DNA of 64,000 nt, from NCBI GenBank assembly GCA_029547805.1, contig JAKPOP010000017.1, positions 248,001-312,000 of the forward strand. The letters are read 5' to 3'. Positions 6,843-15,669 of the stretch are shown here, in pieces. Position 1 is the stretch's first letter; the number at the start of each line of letters is the position of its first letter. The position numbers were made by a program, and so were the translations under genes. The stretch comes from Deltaproteobacteria bacterium (GTDB lineage Bacteria > Myxococcota_A > UBA9042 > DTJE01). The notes under the pieces were generated by a model, which was not told where the DNA came from, made no database searches, and worked only from the letters and a program-made list of their open reading frames with translations.

Positions 6843-9167
6843 CTATCTCCAGGTCTCCGCCCCATGGCAGGCCGGGTCACAGGTCCTGGTCGCCGGGTTC
6901 CAGGTGCCCCCCAGTTTCAGTTGCACCCGGACCGTCCCGTCGATGTGCAGCGTCGGGTCCGTGATGGCCGTGGCCGTGGCGTTCGCCACGCCGTTGTGAC
7001 ACTGGTTGCAGTCCGTGATCGAGGAGTGCTTGTTGAAGACGCTGGGATGGCGCCCGGTGGGAGGCGACTTCCCGTGGCAGGAGGTGCAGGTGTCCTGGGT
7101 CCCGTCCACCCGGGTCCACAGCGGCGCCGTGGCGGTGCCGCCGGCATTGAGGGTCGTCCCGTGACAATAGGTCCCGGAACAGGTCCCGGTGGCCCGATTC
7201 CACTGGGGACTGGCCCCGCCAGCCCGGGCGCGGGGGCCGAAGACGACCTCCGCCGGTCGCAGGGTGTCGATGTGGCCTGCTGCCTCCAGCGATCCAGGCA
7301 TCTGGTGGCAATCCTCGCAGGCCAGCGCCGTCGAAAGGGCCGAGAGGGCCCGCAAGTGAGGCTGGTGGGCCCCCACCGTCACCCGGGTGGTCTGGTCCCC
7401 TCCCTCCAGGTCCCGAGGCGGGGCGGGATTGTCGGGTCCGCCATGGCAGGCATTGCAGGCGAAGTCGGTCCGGACGTCCAGGGTCCCGTCGATGTGCCGG
7501 GAGGCATCGCCGATGGCCCCATCAAGCGTCGCGTCCTGGTGGCACGTCCCGCAGATCGGTGAGGCGGGGTGCGGCGACGGCGGCGGCGCCCCGTGGCACG
7601 TCCCGCACGCCTTCTGGCTCCCGTCCACCACCGTCCATTTTGGCGCCGACAGGCTCCCGCCACTCAGCGTCGCCCCGTGGCAGTACGACCCCGCGCAGGT
7701 CGCCGTCCCACGGTCCCACGCCGGTGTTGCCCCGTCCTGCTCGGACAGCCCTCCGAACACCACCTCGGCATCAGGCGTCCCGTCCAGGTGCCCCGCCGCA
7801 TCCACCGTCGCCGGAACCTCGTGGCACGCCTCGCACCCCACCTCCTTCCCAAGCGTCGCCTGCAGGTGCGACTGGTGCGCACCCACCGTCACCTCCCCCG
7901 TCCCGCTCCGACCCGCCGTGTCCACCGGCGGCGCCGCGTTCGTCGCGTTCCCGTGGCACGAGTTGCACGCCCCGCCCGCCACCTGGACCTGCCCGTCGAT
8001 GTGCGTCGCCGCGTTCGCGATCGTCATCCCCGGACCCGCCGTCGGCCCGTGGCAGTTCTCGCATGTGCTCGCCTGGGGATGGGGGGCAGGCGGCGGAGCC
8101 CCATGGCACGTCCCACACGCCTTCTGGCTCCCGTCCACCACCGTCCACTTCGGCGCCGACAGGCTCCCGCCGCTCAGCGTCGCCCCGTGGCAGTACGACC
8201 CCGCACAGGTCGCCGCCCCACGGTCCCACGCCGGCGTCGCCCCGTCCTGCTCGGACAGTCCTCCGAACACCACCTCCGCACCAGGCGTCCCGTCCAGGTG
8301 CCCCGCCGCATCCACCGTCGCCGGAACCTCGTGGCACCCCTCGCACGCCACCACCTTCCCAAGCGTCGCCTGCAGGTGCGACTGGTGCGCACCCACCGTC
8401 ACCTCCCCCGTCCCGCTCCGGCCCGCCGTGTCCACCGGCGGCGCCGCGTTCGTCGCGTTCCCGTGGCACGAGTTGCACGCCCCGCCCGCCACCACCTCGA
8501 CGACCCCGTTCACGTGGAGGCTGGCATTCCGGAAGGTCCCGTCGGGTGCCACCACCTCGCCATGACAGCTGGCGCAGGCCTCGGAGGTCGGGTGGGCGGC
8601 GCCGCTCCGGATCCTGGCGGGAGGCATCCCGTGGCAGGCTCCACACTGTCGGAACCTCCCGGGTTCGTCGGAATTCCAGGACGGGGAGGTCCTGGTTCCC
8701 CCATCCAGGGAGGCGCCGTGGCAATACACGTTGCGGCAGGTCACCAGGGCCTGGGCCTGGTCGCCGTCTGCCTCCACCACCGGGTCCAGACCATCGGTGG
8801 TCCCGACCCCCGAAACGGTCACCTCGGCCGGCAGCGGCGAGTCCAGGTGTCCCGCCGCGTCCACCGTCGTCGGAACGACGTGGCACTCCCCGCAGGCCAC
8901 CTTGCGTCCCAGGCTCGCGTCCAGGTGGGCCAGGTGGGCCCCGACGCCCCGATAGGTCCCGTCCTGGTGGCCCCGAGTGTCCGGCGGCGGGGCCCAGGGG
9001 GCCTCGGTGCCATGACAGCCGGCGCATCGCAGCACCTCGCCATCCGGTCCCCCCAGTTCCCCAGTCCCGGGAATCGAGTCCCGCGAGCCGGGAGACCGCC
9101 CTTCGGAGCAGCCCAGACAGGCCAGCAGCATCGCCAGGATCAGCAGGCCACCTGCGCGAAGGCTCAT
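6843..9167 (-). CDS. Large multihaem lipoprotein cytochrome (CxxxxCH/CxxCH type, about 21 haems)
   Basis: 774 residues from the ATG at 9167. The signal ends in the lipobox LACLGC. I count 16 CXXCH, four CX4CH (CRNVYCH, CAGSYCH twice, CSGTYCH) and one CX3CH near the C-terminus, 21 potential haem sites. The repeating pattern CxxxxCH - about 20 residues - CGxCHGxPP is the Geobacter CxxxxCH/CxxCH domain of unknown function (TIGR01904 type). Two adjacent units are nearly identical at the DNA level (see the repeat entries). As the first gene of the conduit operon and a predicted lipoprotein it is the best candidate for the cell-surface terminal (OmcB-like) cytochrome. Surface exposure is inferred. 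Confidence 0.9.
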   Translation of the reverse strand: MSLRAGGLLILAMLLACLGCSEGRSPGSRDSIPGTGELGGPDGEVLRCAGCHGTEAPWAPPPDTRGHQDGTYRGVGAHLAHLDASLGRKVACGECHVVPTTVDAAGHLDSPLPAEVTVSGVGTTDGLDPVVEADGDQAQALVTCRNVYCHGASLDGGTRTSPSWNSDEPGRFRQCGACHGMPPARIRSGAAHPTSEACASCHGEVVAPDGTFRNASLHVNGVVEVVAGGACNSCHGNATNAAPPVDTAGRSGTGEVTVGAHQSHLQATLGKVVACEGCHEVPATVDAAGHLDGTPGAEVVFGGLSEQDGATPAWDRGAATCAGSYCHGATLSGGSLSAPKWTVVDGSQKACGTCHGAPPPAPHPQASTCENCHGPTAGPGMTIANAATHIDGQVQVAGGACNSCHGNATNAAPPVDTAGRSGTGEVTVGAHQSHLQATLGKEVGCEACHEVPATVDAAGHLDGTPDAEVVFGGLSEQDGATPAWDRGTATCAGSYCHGATLSGGSLSAPKWTVVDGSQKACGTCHGAPPPSPHPASPICGTCHQDATLDGAIGDASRHIDGTLDVRTDFACNACHGGPDNPAPPRDLEGGDQTTRVTVGAHQPHLRALSALSTALACEDCHQMPGSLEAAGHIDTLRPAEVVFGPRARAGGASPQWNRATGTCSGTYCHGTTLNAGGTATAPLWTRVDGTQDTCTSCHGKSPPTGRHPSVFNKHSSITDCNQCHNGVANATATAITDPTLHIDGTVRVQLKLGGTWNPATRTCDPACHGAETWR
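7581..7983. repeat. Direct repeat copy A inside the multihaem cytochrome gene
   Basis: A 403-base segment that recurs 510 bases away (8091-8493) with about 17 differences by my count, roughly 96% identity. It encodes one CX4CH/CXXCH haem module plus its flanks. Most differences are at third codon positions, so both copies are under coding constraint. Confidence 0.95.
8091..8493. repeat. Direct repeat copy B inside the multihaem cytochrome gene
   Basis: Partner of the 7581-7983 repeat, in the same orientation and the same reading frame. The 510-base offset is a multiple of three, so loss or gain of a unit keeps the frame open. Confidence 0.95.
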
Positions 9168-9215
9168 CGTTCTTCCCCCCGGATGAATCGGAGAAACAGG
9201 ACCAGGAACGACCGC

Positions 9216-9255
9216 ATTATATCGGCATGCCCCCCCGGGACGGAATCTTTTTTTT
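9216..9255 (-). promoter_or_regulatory. Candidate promoter of the conduit operon (TATAAT with upstream A-tract)
   Basis: On the minus strand a perfect TATAAT (9216-9221) lies about 45 bases before the cytochrome ATG. There is no good -35; TTCCGT at 18 bases is the best. Eight consecutive A (9248-9255) sit where an UP element would. This layout suggests weak basal recognition helped by an UP element or an activator. Confidence 0.45.
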
Positions 9256-9348
9256 CGTCCCGGCATCCCCTCGACGGAACCGAGTGCCCTTGCGTCAAGG
9301 GCTGGAGCCGGAGGGGGAGGGACCTGCCCGACAGAGGACGTCCCATCA

Positions 9349-9377
9349 TTGACCGAGGCTCCGGAAACCTCTAGCAT
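9349..9377 (+). promoter_or_regulatory. Sigma-70-like promoter before the ExbB-like gene
   Basis: TTGACC (9349-9354), a 17-base spacer, then TAGCAT (9372-9377), about 30 bases before the ATG at 9407. The region 9168-9406 is the divergent intergenic space shared with the cytochrome operon. Confidence 0.5.
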
Positions 9378-9406
9378 CCGCCCGAGGTACGCCGGGATGG
9401 GGAGCG

Positions 9407-10081
9407 ATGCTGACCGAACGCCTGCTCCAGGTGACCTTGCTCGGGACCGAGTGGGTCCTCTACCTGCTGATGGCCCTGTCGGTGGTCTCGGTGGCCCTGA
9501 TGGTCGAGCGGGCGATCCTGTTCTGGAACCTGGGACGCGGCTGGCAGCGTCTGGCGGAGCGCCTCGACCCCTTGATCCACGCCGGTGACCTCGACGGTGT
9601 CCGGGAAGTCCTCCGGGTCTGGCGGGGAATCGAGGCGGACGTGCCCCGGGCCTGCGTCGAGGCCCTTCCCCGGGGCATCGCCACCGCCGAACGGGAGACC
9701 CGGGCGGCCCTGATGACCTGGCAGCAGCGGCTGGATCGCCGGATGGCCTTCCTGGGAACCCTGGGGAACAACGCCCCCTTTCTGGGCCTCTTCGGAACCG
9801 TCCTGGGGATCATCCGGGCCTTCCACGACCTGTCCCTGGACGCGAAGGGCGGCGCGAACGTGGTCATGGCAGGCATCTCCGAGGCCCTGGTGGCGACCGC
9901 CGCGGGCCTCTTCGTCGCGATTCCCGCCGTGATCGCCTTCAATGCCTTCCAGAGGCAGATCTCCCGGAACGTGACCCGGTTGGAGGCCCTGACGGAACGC
10001 CTGATGGCCCAGGCGTCCCCCCGACCCTCGCGATCCGGGGCCGCCTCTCCCTCGGAGGGTTCCCAGCAATCGATTTCGTGA
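9407..10081 (+). CDS. MotA/TolQ/ExbB-type proton channel protein
   Basis: 224 residues with the ExbB/TolQ layout: TM1 near 15-37, a cytoplasmic domain, then two helices near 117-140 and 155-178. The signature G-NAPFLGLFGTVLGII and the ISEALVATAAGLFVAIPA block are intact. Family members use the proton gradient with an ExbD/TolR partner to energise TonB- or Tol-type systems. No ExbD, TolR or TonB gene follows; the next gene, a kinase, starts within 30 bases, so the partner must be elsewhere. It starts at an ATG with a GGGGAG site and has its own promoter. Naming it ExbB rather than TolQ is not possible from the sequence. Confidence 0.88.
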   Translation: MLTERLLQVTLLGTEWVLYLLMALSVVSVALMVERAILFWNLGRGWQRLAERLDPLIHAGDLDGVREVLRVWRGIEADVPRACVEALPRGIATAERETRAALMTWQQRLDRRMAFLGTLGNNAPFLGLFGTVLGIIRAFHDLSLDAKGGANVVMAGISEALVATAAGLFVAIPAVIAFNAFQRQISRNVTRLEALTERLMAQASPRPSRSGAASPSEGSQQSIS

Positions 10082-10109
10082 TAGCATGGGGCATGCAACG
10101 AGGTTTCCA

Positions 10110-11450
10110 ATGCCGGTGAAGGGAGACCCTTGCGCGGACCGTGACGAGATCATCGGGGCGGCGATGCTGCTGGCCCGGGCCTCGGCCCGCCTGGCCCGGG
10201 AGAAGACCCTCCAGGGGGTCCACGCGGCCCTCTGCGAGATCGGCCAGGACATCCCCGGACTGGTCATGGGCTGGGTGGGGCTCATCGACCCGGAGACCCG
10301 GCGGGTGGTCCCCGTGGTGTCCTGGGGAGACCGGACCGGGTACCTCTCCCGCATCCAGGTCACCTGGGACGACACCCCGACGGGACAGGGGCCCGTCGGA
10401 ACGGCCCTCCGGACCGGTCGGATCGCCGTGGCCCAGGACCTGGACGACCCCTCCCTGGCACCCTGGAGGGACCTGGCTCGAGGTCAGGGCTTCGAGTCGG
10501 TGGCGGCCCTGCCCCTCCGGATGCCCGACGGCCAGGTCCTCGGTGCCATGGTCGCCTACAGCGATCGCCGGGGCTTCTTCACCCCTGTCCGCCAGTCCCT
10601 GTTGATGGTCTTCTCCGAGGTGGCCTCGATGGCCGTCGAACACGCCTCGTTGGCCGAGGACCTGGCCGTTCGGACCCGAGAACGGGAGGACCATCTGAGG
10701 CGGCGACTGGAAGAGGAGGCCCGACAACGGGAATCCCTGGTACAGAGTTGCGAGCGTCTGGTGGAGGCCTCTCGATACAAGACGGAGTTCCTCTCGCACC
10801 TCTCCCACGAGCTCCGGACTCCCCTGACGGCCATCCTGGGGTTCGCCGAGGTCCTTGCCGACGAGGTGGCCGGCCCCCTGAACCCCAAGCAGAAGGAGAT
10901 GCTGGGGCACTGCGTCGCTGCGGGGCACCAGTTGATGGACCTGATCGACACGGTCGTGGACCTCTCCAGGGTCGAGTCGGGACGGGCGGAACTCCAGTTC
11001 GAGGACTGTTTCCCCTCGCAGATCCTGGAAGCCGCGACGCTGCAACTGGGGACCCTCGCTGGGTCCGCCCGCGTCGCCGTCGCCTGGTCCCTGGGGCCCG
11101 GGGCCGAGGGAGGCATCCGGGCCGATGCCCGGAAACTCCGCCAGGCCTTGATCCACCTGACGTCCCACGCGCTCCGGTCGGCGGGCCGCAACGGCAAGGT
11201 CTCCCTGGTCGCTGACGGCCGCGGTGACGAGGTCTGGTTCGACGTTGTCTGGAAGCGGGGAACCCCGACCCCGGGCGCCGCCGACCGGTCCGGGTCCCTG
11301 AAGTCCTCCTCCTTCGGCGTGATCCTGGCCCAGCGGCTTGCGGAGGTCGGGGGCGGTCACCTGGAACGCCTGGACTCCCCCGATGGCGGCACCTTCCGGT
11401 TGGTGGTCCCCCGGAAGGGGCCTGCGGCGCCGCCCCTGTCACCGGAGTGA
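10110..11450 (+). CDS. GAF-domain histidine kinase with a degenerate ATP-binding domain
   Basis: 446 residues from the ATG at 10110, preceded by CGAGG; an in-frame ATG at 10086 lacks a ribosome site. It is soluble. A GAF domain occupies about 15-180, then a coiled coil, then a HisKA domain with the phosphoacceptor H233 in LSHELRTPLT. The C-terminal catalytic domain looks decayed: the N-box reads LIHLTSHALRS, with His where the Asn residues should be, no DxGxG box is present, and the G2 region is only SFGVILAQ. It may therefore accept phosphate or act as a scaffold rather than phosphorylate itself. It lies four bases upstream of a receiver/HD-GYP gene, a likely partner. Confidence 0.85.
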   Translation: MPVKGDPCADRDEIIGAAMLLARASARLAREKTLQGVHAALCEIGQDIPGLVMGWVGLIDPETRRVVPVVSWGDRTGYLSRIQVTWDDTPTGQGPVGTALRTGRIAVAQDLDDPSLAPWRDLARGQGFESVAALPLRMPDGQVLGAMVAYSDRRGFFTPVRQSLLMVFSEVASMAVEHASLAEDLAVRTREREDHLRRRLEEEARQRESLVQSCERLVEASRYKTEFLSHLSHELRTPLTAILGFAEVLADEVAGPLNPKQKEMLGHCVAAGHQLMDLIDTVVDLSRVESGRAELQFEDCFPSQILEAATLQLGTLAGSARVAVAWSLGPGAEGGIRADARKLRQALIHLTSHALRSAGRNGKVSLVADGRGDEVWFDVVWKRGTPTPGAADRSGSLKSSSFGVILAQRLAEVGGGHLERLDSPDGGTFRLVVPRKGPAAPPLSPE

Positions 11451-11454
11451 CCCG

Positions 11455-13020
11455 ATGCCCAGACACAGCATCCTGCTCGTGGACGACACCGCCACGAACC
11501 GCGTGCTGCAGCGGACGGTGCTGGAGGCCGCGGGATACGAGGTGGAGGAGGCGACGACGGGCGCCGAGGCCCTCGAACGGCTGCAGGCCCGACCCTACGA
11601 CCTGATGATCCTGGACCTGCTGCTGCCCGAGATGGACGGCTTCGAGGTGCTGGAGGCCTGGAGAGGTCTGTCCCGGCCAGGGGAGATGCCGATCCTGGTG
11701 ATGAGCGCCCTGGGGGACGAGGAGGCCCGGATCCGGGCCCTGCGCCTGGGGGCCTCGGACTTCCTGCTGCGGCCGGCCGGAAGGGCCGAGTTGATGGCCC
11801 GGGTCGCGGGCCTGCTCCGGGCCAAGACCCTCCAGGAGCGCCTCGACGAGGCCTTCAACAAGTTGACGGCGATGGGCCGCGCGTCGGAGGTCCACCTGGC
11901 CGAACTGAACGCCCTGGGGGTCCTGTTGTCGGACCCGTTGCCGTCGCTGGTGGAGCAGATTCGCGCCGCCTCTCGACCGGGGCGGGATCCGGACGTCATC
12001 GCAGCGATGGAGCGGGTGGATGGGGCCTTCCGTGGATCAGTCTTTCTGGCGAACGGCCAGCGGATCGAGGTCCTGATGGACTGCGGAGCCGGCAGGGGGG
12101 GGCGGGTCCCGACCTACACCCAGCCGATCATCGGGGTCTGGAAGGCCGGCGACGAACGGGAGGCCCCTTGGGTCGCCTGCCTCCTCAAGGCCCTCGAACC
12201 GGCCGTATCGGAGGTCCGGAACCTGAGTTTCTGCATCACCCCAGGCATCGCCCTGGCCAGCGGCAACTATCCCGAGGAGCCCGACTCCCTGAATGCCGAG
12301 GTGGTCCGGGGCTTTGCCCTGCACTGGGAGTTCGTGAAGCGCATGTCGGCCCTGAACCGGGAGATCGAGGAGGCCTTCGAGTACACGATCTCGGCCCTCT
12401 CCCGGGCCGCCGAGGCCAACGACCCCGGCGTCGGGGCGCACCTCAAGCGGGTCAACGCCTACTGCCGGGAACTGGCCGAGGCCATCGGGATGCCCCCCCA
12501 CTTCGTCCGGACCATCGCGGTCCAGGCCCAGTTGCACGACGTCGGCAAGATCCAGATCAGCATGGACCTGCTGAAGAAGCCCAGCCGCCTGGACGCCGAC
12601 GAGTACGAGGTGATGAAGGCCCACACCTGGCACGGAGCCCATATCCTGGGGGACCACCCCCGGCTCCAGATGGCGGCCTCCATCGCCTTGAACCACCATG
12701 AGCACTGGGACGGCACCGGGTATCCGCGGGGGTTGCGTGGCGCCGAGATCCCCCTGGAGGGACGCATCGCGAAACTGGCCGACGTCTATGACGCCCTCCG
12801 GAGCGAGCGGCCCTACAAACCGTCGATGGCCCATCGTTTCGCCATCGAGGCCATCTTCCGGGGCGAGGGGCGCGTCGCGCCCGAGCACTTCGACCCGGAA
12901 CTGCTGGACGCCCTGCGGCGCATCGCGCCCCGGTTCAACGAGATCCACGAGGAGTTCGCGAAGATGAACGCCCCCGATGCGTCGCGGGAGGAACCGTCCG
13001 GCACCGACCCGTCGGCCTGA
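11455..13020 (+). CDS. Response regulator with HD-GYP domain (cyclic-di-GMP phosphodiesterase type)
   Basis: 521 residues. The N-terminal receiver has the expected D54 in DLLLPEMDG and is followed by a linker of about 180 residues with no recognised domain (about 125-300). The C-terminal HD-GYP domain is intact: HDVGK, the HHEHWDGTGYP block, and ADVYDAL. Such proteins hydrolyse cyclic di-GMP when phosphorylated. It starts four bases after the kinase gene, implying coupled translation. The kinase's damaged ATP site raises the question of who phosphorylates this receiver. No DNA-binding domain is present. Confidence 0.92.
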   Translation: MPRHSILLVDDTATNRVLQRTVLEAAGYEVEEATTGAEALERLQARPYDLMILDLLLPEMDGFEVLEAWRGLSRPGEMPILVMSALGDEEARIRALRLGASDFLLRPAGRAELMARVAGLLRAKTLQERLDEAFNKLTAMGRASEVHLAELNALGVLLSDPLPSLVEQIRAASRPGRDPDVIAAMERVDGAFRGSVFLANGQRIEVLMDCGAGRGGRVPTYTQPIIGVWKAGDEREAPWVACLLKALEPAVSEVRNLSFCITPGIALASGNYPEEPDSLNAEVVRGFALHWEFVKRMSALNREIEEAFEYTISALSRAAEANDPGVGAHLKRVNAYCRELAEAIGMPPHFVRTIAVQAQLHDVGKIQISMDLLKKPSRLDADEYEVMKAHTWHGAHILGDHPRLQMAASIALNHHEHWDGTGYPRGLRGAEIPLEGRIAKLADVYDALRSERPYKPSMAHRFAIEAIFRGEGRVAPEHFDPELLDALRRIAPRFNEIHEEFAKMNAPDASREEPSGTDPSA

Positions 13021-13070
13021 ACGCGGCACCGTCATCTACTCGGGCTGGTGGGGGACTCGCGGTCGAAGGT

Positions 13071-14252
13071 TCAGAAGGACAGGCGCCGGAGGCGTTCCGC
13101 AGCCTGCTCCACCCGGTCGGGCGACGGCACCAGGGCGAACCGGACGTGGTGTTCCCCGGGATGGGTGCCCCCGTCATCCGGGGGTTCCCCGAGGGCCAGC
13201 CCCGGCGTGCAGACCACCGCCACCGCCGGGTCCAGCAGGCGCCGGGCGAATTCCAGTCCGGTCATTCCCTCCGGCACCCGGGGCCACAGGTAGAGGGTCG
13301 CCTCGGGGGGGTCCACCCGGCACCCGATCTCCCGGAGGGCCGCCACCAGCCGGTCCCTCTTGGCGCGGTAGAGGTCCCGCATCTGTGCGACGTGGGACTC
13401 GTCCCGGAGGGCCGCGATGGCCCCGTCCTGGATGAAGGTCGGCGTGCCGCTGTCGATGTTGGTCTTCAAGCGCTGGAACAGGCCCACCACCGCCGGGTCT
13501 CCACAGACCCACCCCACCCGGTGGCCCGTCATGTTGCTGCGCTTCGAGAGCGACTGGAAGACTACCACCCCTTCCCGGGCGAACTCCAGGATCGTCCGGG
13601 GCCGACGATCGAACCAGACCTCCGAGTAGGCCTCGTCGCTGGCCACCACGATGCCCCGATCCGAGGCCCACCGGACCAGGCGGGGCCAGAAGTCGTCGGG
13701 CGCCACGCGACCCGTGGGGCTGTTGGGGGAATTCACCCAGATCAACCGGGCCCGTGCGGCCACTTCCTCGGGAATGGCGTCCAGATCCGGCAGAAAGCCC
13801 CGTTCGGCCCGCAGGGGGTAGAACCAGGGCACCCCGCCCGCGAAGAGGGTGCCACGATGGTAGGGGGGATAGCCCGGCGTGGGACAGAGCACCACGTCCC
13901 CCGGGTCGATCAGGCAGAGGGGGAAGTGGAACACCGCCTCCTTCGCCCCGACATTGGACGAGACCTCCCGGTCGGGGTCCAGGGAGACCCCGAACCGCCT
14001 CCGGTACCAGGCCGCGATCTCCTGCCGGAACTCCGGGGCCCCCACGTAAGAGGGATAGCCCTCGGCAGCCCGGCGGTCCACGGCCTCCTGGATGGCCCGA
14101 CGGACCACCTCCGGCGTCGGCTCCGTCGGGTCTCCGACCCCGAAGTCGATGGGGTCGTGCCCCCCCTCCCGAAGGCGGGCGACCTGCTGGTCGATCTCGG
14201 CGAAGGGGTATCCCGGCAAGGAGGCCAGACGCCTGCTGGGACGGATCTGCAT
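13071..14252 (-). CDS. PLP-dependent class I/II aminotransferase, DAP-aminotransferase-like
   Basis: 393 residues. Fold-type I aminotransferase with the PLP lysine K237 in SLSKRSNMTGHRVG, the NSPNSPTG motif (about 174-181) and the SDEAYSE motif. The combination of SKRSNMTG and an N-terminal PFAEI segment is typical of succinyl-/LL-diaminopimelate aminotransferases of lysine and peptidoglycan synthesis; alanine- or aspartate-type substrates remain possible. It follows rho by 19 bases on the same strand and may be read from the rho promoter. An aspartate kinase gene for the same pathway lies at 19403-20638. Confidence 0.85.
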   Translation of the reverse strand: MQIRPSRRLASLPGYPFAEIDQQVARLREGGHDPIDFGVGDPTEPTPEVVRRAIQEAVDRRAAEGYPSYVGAPEFRQEIAAWYRRRFGVSLDPDREVSSNVGAKEAVFHFPLCLIDPGDVVLCPTPGYPPYHRGTLFAGGVPWFYPLRAERGFLPDLDAIPEEVAARARLIWVNSPNSPTGRVAPDDFWPRLVRWASDRGIVVASDEAYSEVWFDRRPRTILEFAREGVVVFQSLSKRSNMTGHRVGWVCGDPAVVGLFQRLKTNIDSGTPTFIQDGAIAALRDESHVAQMRDLYRAKRDRLVAALREIGCRVDPPEATLYLWPRVPEGMTGLEFARRLLDPAVAVVCTPGLALGEPPDDGGTHPGEHHVRFALVPSPDRVEQAAERLRRLSF

Positions 14253-14271
14253 CGGAGTCTCCCGAGGGAAT

Positions 14272-15519
14272 TCACTGGTTCATGGAGTTCAGGAACTGCT
14301 TGTTCGTCTCGTAGCGGGACAGTTTGTCCAGCAGGAACTCCATCGCGTCCAGCACGTTCAGGGGATGGAGCAGCTGCCGGAGGATCCAGACCCGGTTCAG
14401 GGTCATCGGGTCCAGCAGCAGTTCCTCCTTCCGGGTTCCGGACTTGTTGATGTCCAGGGTCGGGAAGATCCGCTTCTCCATCAGTTTCCGGTCCAGGTGG
14501 AGCTCACAGTTGCCCGTTCCCTTGAACTCCTCGAAGATGACCTCGTCCATCCGGCTGCCGGTGTCGATCAGGGCCGTGCCGATGATCGTGAGGGAGCCGC
14601 CGTCCTCGATGTTCCGGGCCGCCCCGAAGAAGCGCTTCGGCTTGTGGAGGGCGTTGGAGTCCACGCCACCCGACAGGATCTTCCCCGAGGGGGGCACCAC
14701 CGTGTTGTATGCCCGGGCCAGACGGGTGATGGAGTCGATCAGGATCACGACGTCCCGCTTGTGTTCCACGAGGCGCTTGGCCTTCTCGATGACCATCTCG
14801 GCGACCTGGACGTGGCGGGCCGCCGGCTCGTCGAAGGTCGAGGAGATCACCTCCCCCTTCACCGACCGCTCCATGTCGGTCACCTCCTCGGGCCGCTCGT
14901 CGATCAGCAGCACGATGAGATAGACCTCCTTGTGGTTCGTCGCGATGGCGTGGGCCAGGTCCTGGAGCATCACGGTCTTGCCGGTCCGGGGCGCCGCGAC
15001 CACGAGCGTCCGCTGGCCCTTGCCCTGGGGCGCCAGCAGGTCGATGACCCGGGTGCTGTAGTTCTTCGGGTCGAACTCCAGCGTGAACTTCTGGTTCGGG
15101 TAGAGGGGCGTGAGGTTGTCGAAGAGGGTCTTGGTCTTGGCGACCTCGGGGTCCTCGTAGTTGATCGTCTCGACCTTCAGCAGCGCGAAGTACCGCTCGC
15201 CGTCCTTCGGTGGCCGGATCTGGCCCGTCACCGTGTCGCCGGTCCGCAGGTTGAAGCGCCGGATCTGGGAGGGGGACACGTAGATGTCGTCGGACCCCGG
15301 AAGGTAGGAGGTGTCCGGCGCCCGGAGGAAGCCGAAGCCCTCCGGCAGCACCTGGAGGACCCCCTCGCCGTAGATGGAGCCGTTCTGCTCGGTCTGGGCC
15401 TGCAGGATCGCGAAGATCAGTTCCTGCTTCCGCATGCCCCGGGCGCCTTCGATGTTCAGGTTCTTGGCGAGTTCCAGCAGCTCCGAGATCCGCATGTCCT
15501 TGAGTTCTTTGAGGTTCAC
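14272..15519 (-). CDS. rho: Transcription termination factor Rho
   Basis: 415 residues from a GTG with a GGGAGG site six bases ahead. Rho_N (1-45) has the [11 protein letters not shown] motif, the RNA-binding cold-shock domain (48-120) has GFGFLR, and the RecA-like ATPase follows with P-loop APRTGKT (176-182), [10 protein letters not shown] and the Q/R-loop region [21 protein letters not shown]. Length and motif order match E. coli Rho, with the P-loop reading APRTGKT where E. coli has PPKAGKT. Rho is a hexameric RNA helicase that ends transcription of untranslated RNA. The promoter is at 15670-15697, giving a leader of about 145 bases. Confidence 0.98.
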   Translation of the reverse strand: MNLKELKDMRISELLELAKNLNIEGARGMRKQELIFAILQAQTEQNGSIYGEGVLQVLPEGFGFLRAPDTSYLPGSDDIYVSPSQIRRFNLRTGDTVTGQIRPPKDGERYFALLKVETINYEDPEVAKTKTLFDNLTPLYPNQKFTLEFDPKNYSTRVIDLLAPQGKGQRTLVVAAPRTGKTVMLQDLAHAIATNHKEVYLIVLLIDERPEEVTDMERSVKGEVISSTFDEPAARHVQVAEMVIEKAKRLVEHKRDVVILIDSITRLARAYNTVVPPSGKILSGGVDSNALHKPKRFFGAARNIEDGGSLTIIGTALIDTGSRMDEVIFEEFKGTGNCELHLDRKLMEKRIFPTLDINKSGTRKEELLLDPMTLNRVWILRQLLHPLNVLDAMEFLLDKLSRYETNKQFLNSMNQ

Positions 15520-15669
15520 CTATTCCTCCCTTGCGAAGGTCTTGTCGGTGCGCCGACCGGCGGGGTCCCGTGGCCGCCTGGCGCGGGGAATCTCCTGTGA
15601 TCCTTCTTCAACCGGAACCTGGCGGATTCGCTCGCGGCAGGAAGTGCCGCGCCCGCGGAAAACGAGAGC

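Noticed and set aside
4361-8560. TGGCA-type plus TTGCA pairs that look like sigma-54 promoters, for example near 7954 and 5260
   Set aside because: The spacing is three bases, not five, and each one is just the reverse complement of CXXCH haem codons inside cytochrome genes.
9241-9260. T8 run on the plus strand as a terminator
   Set aside because: No gene ends upstream of it on the plus strand and no hairpin precedes it. It is better read as an A-tract UP element on the minus strand.
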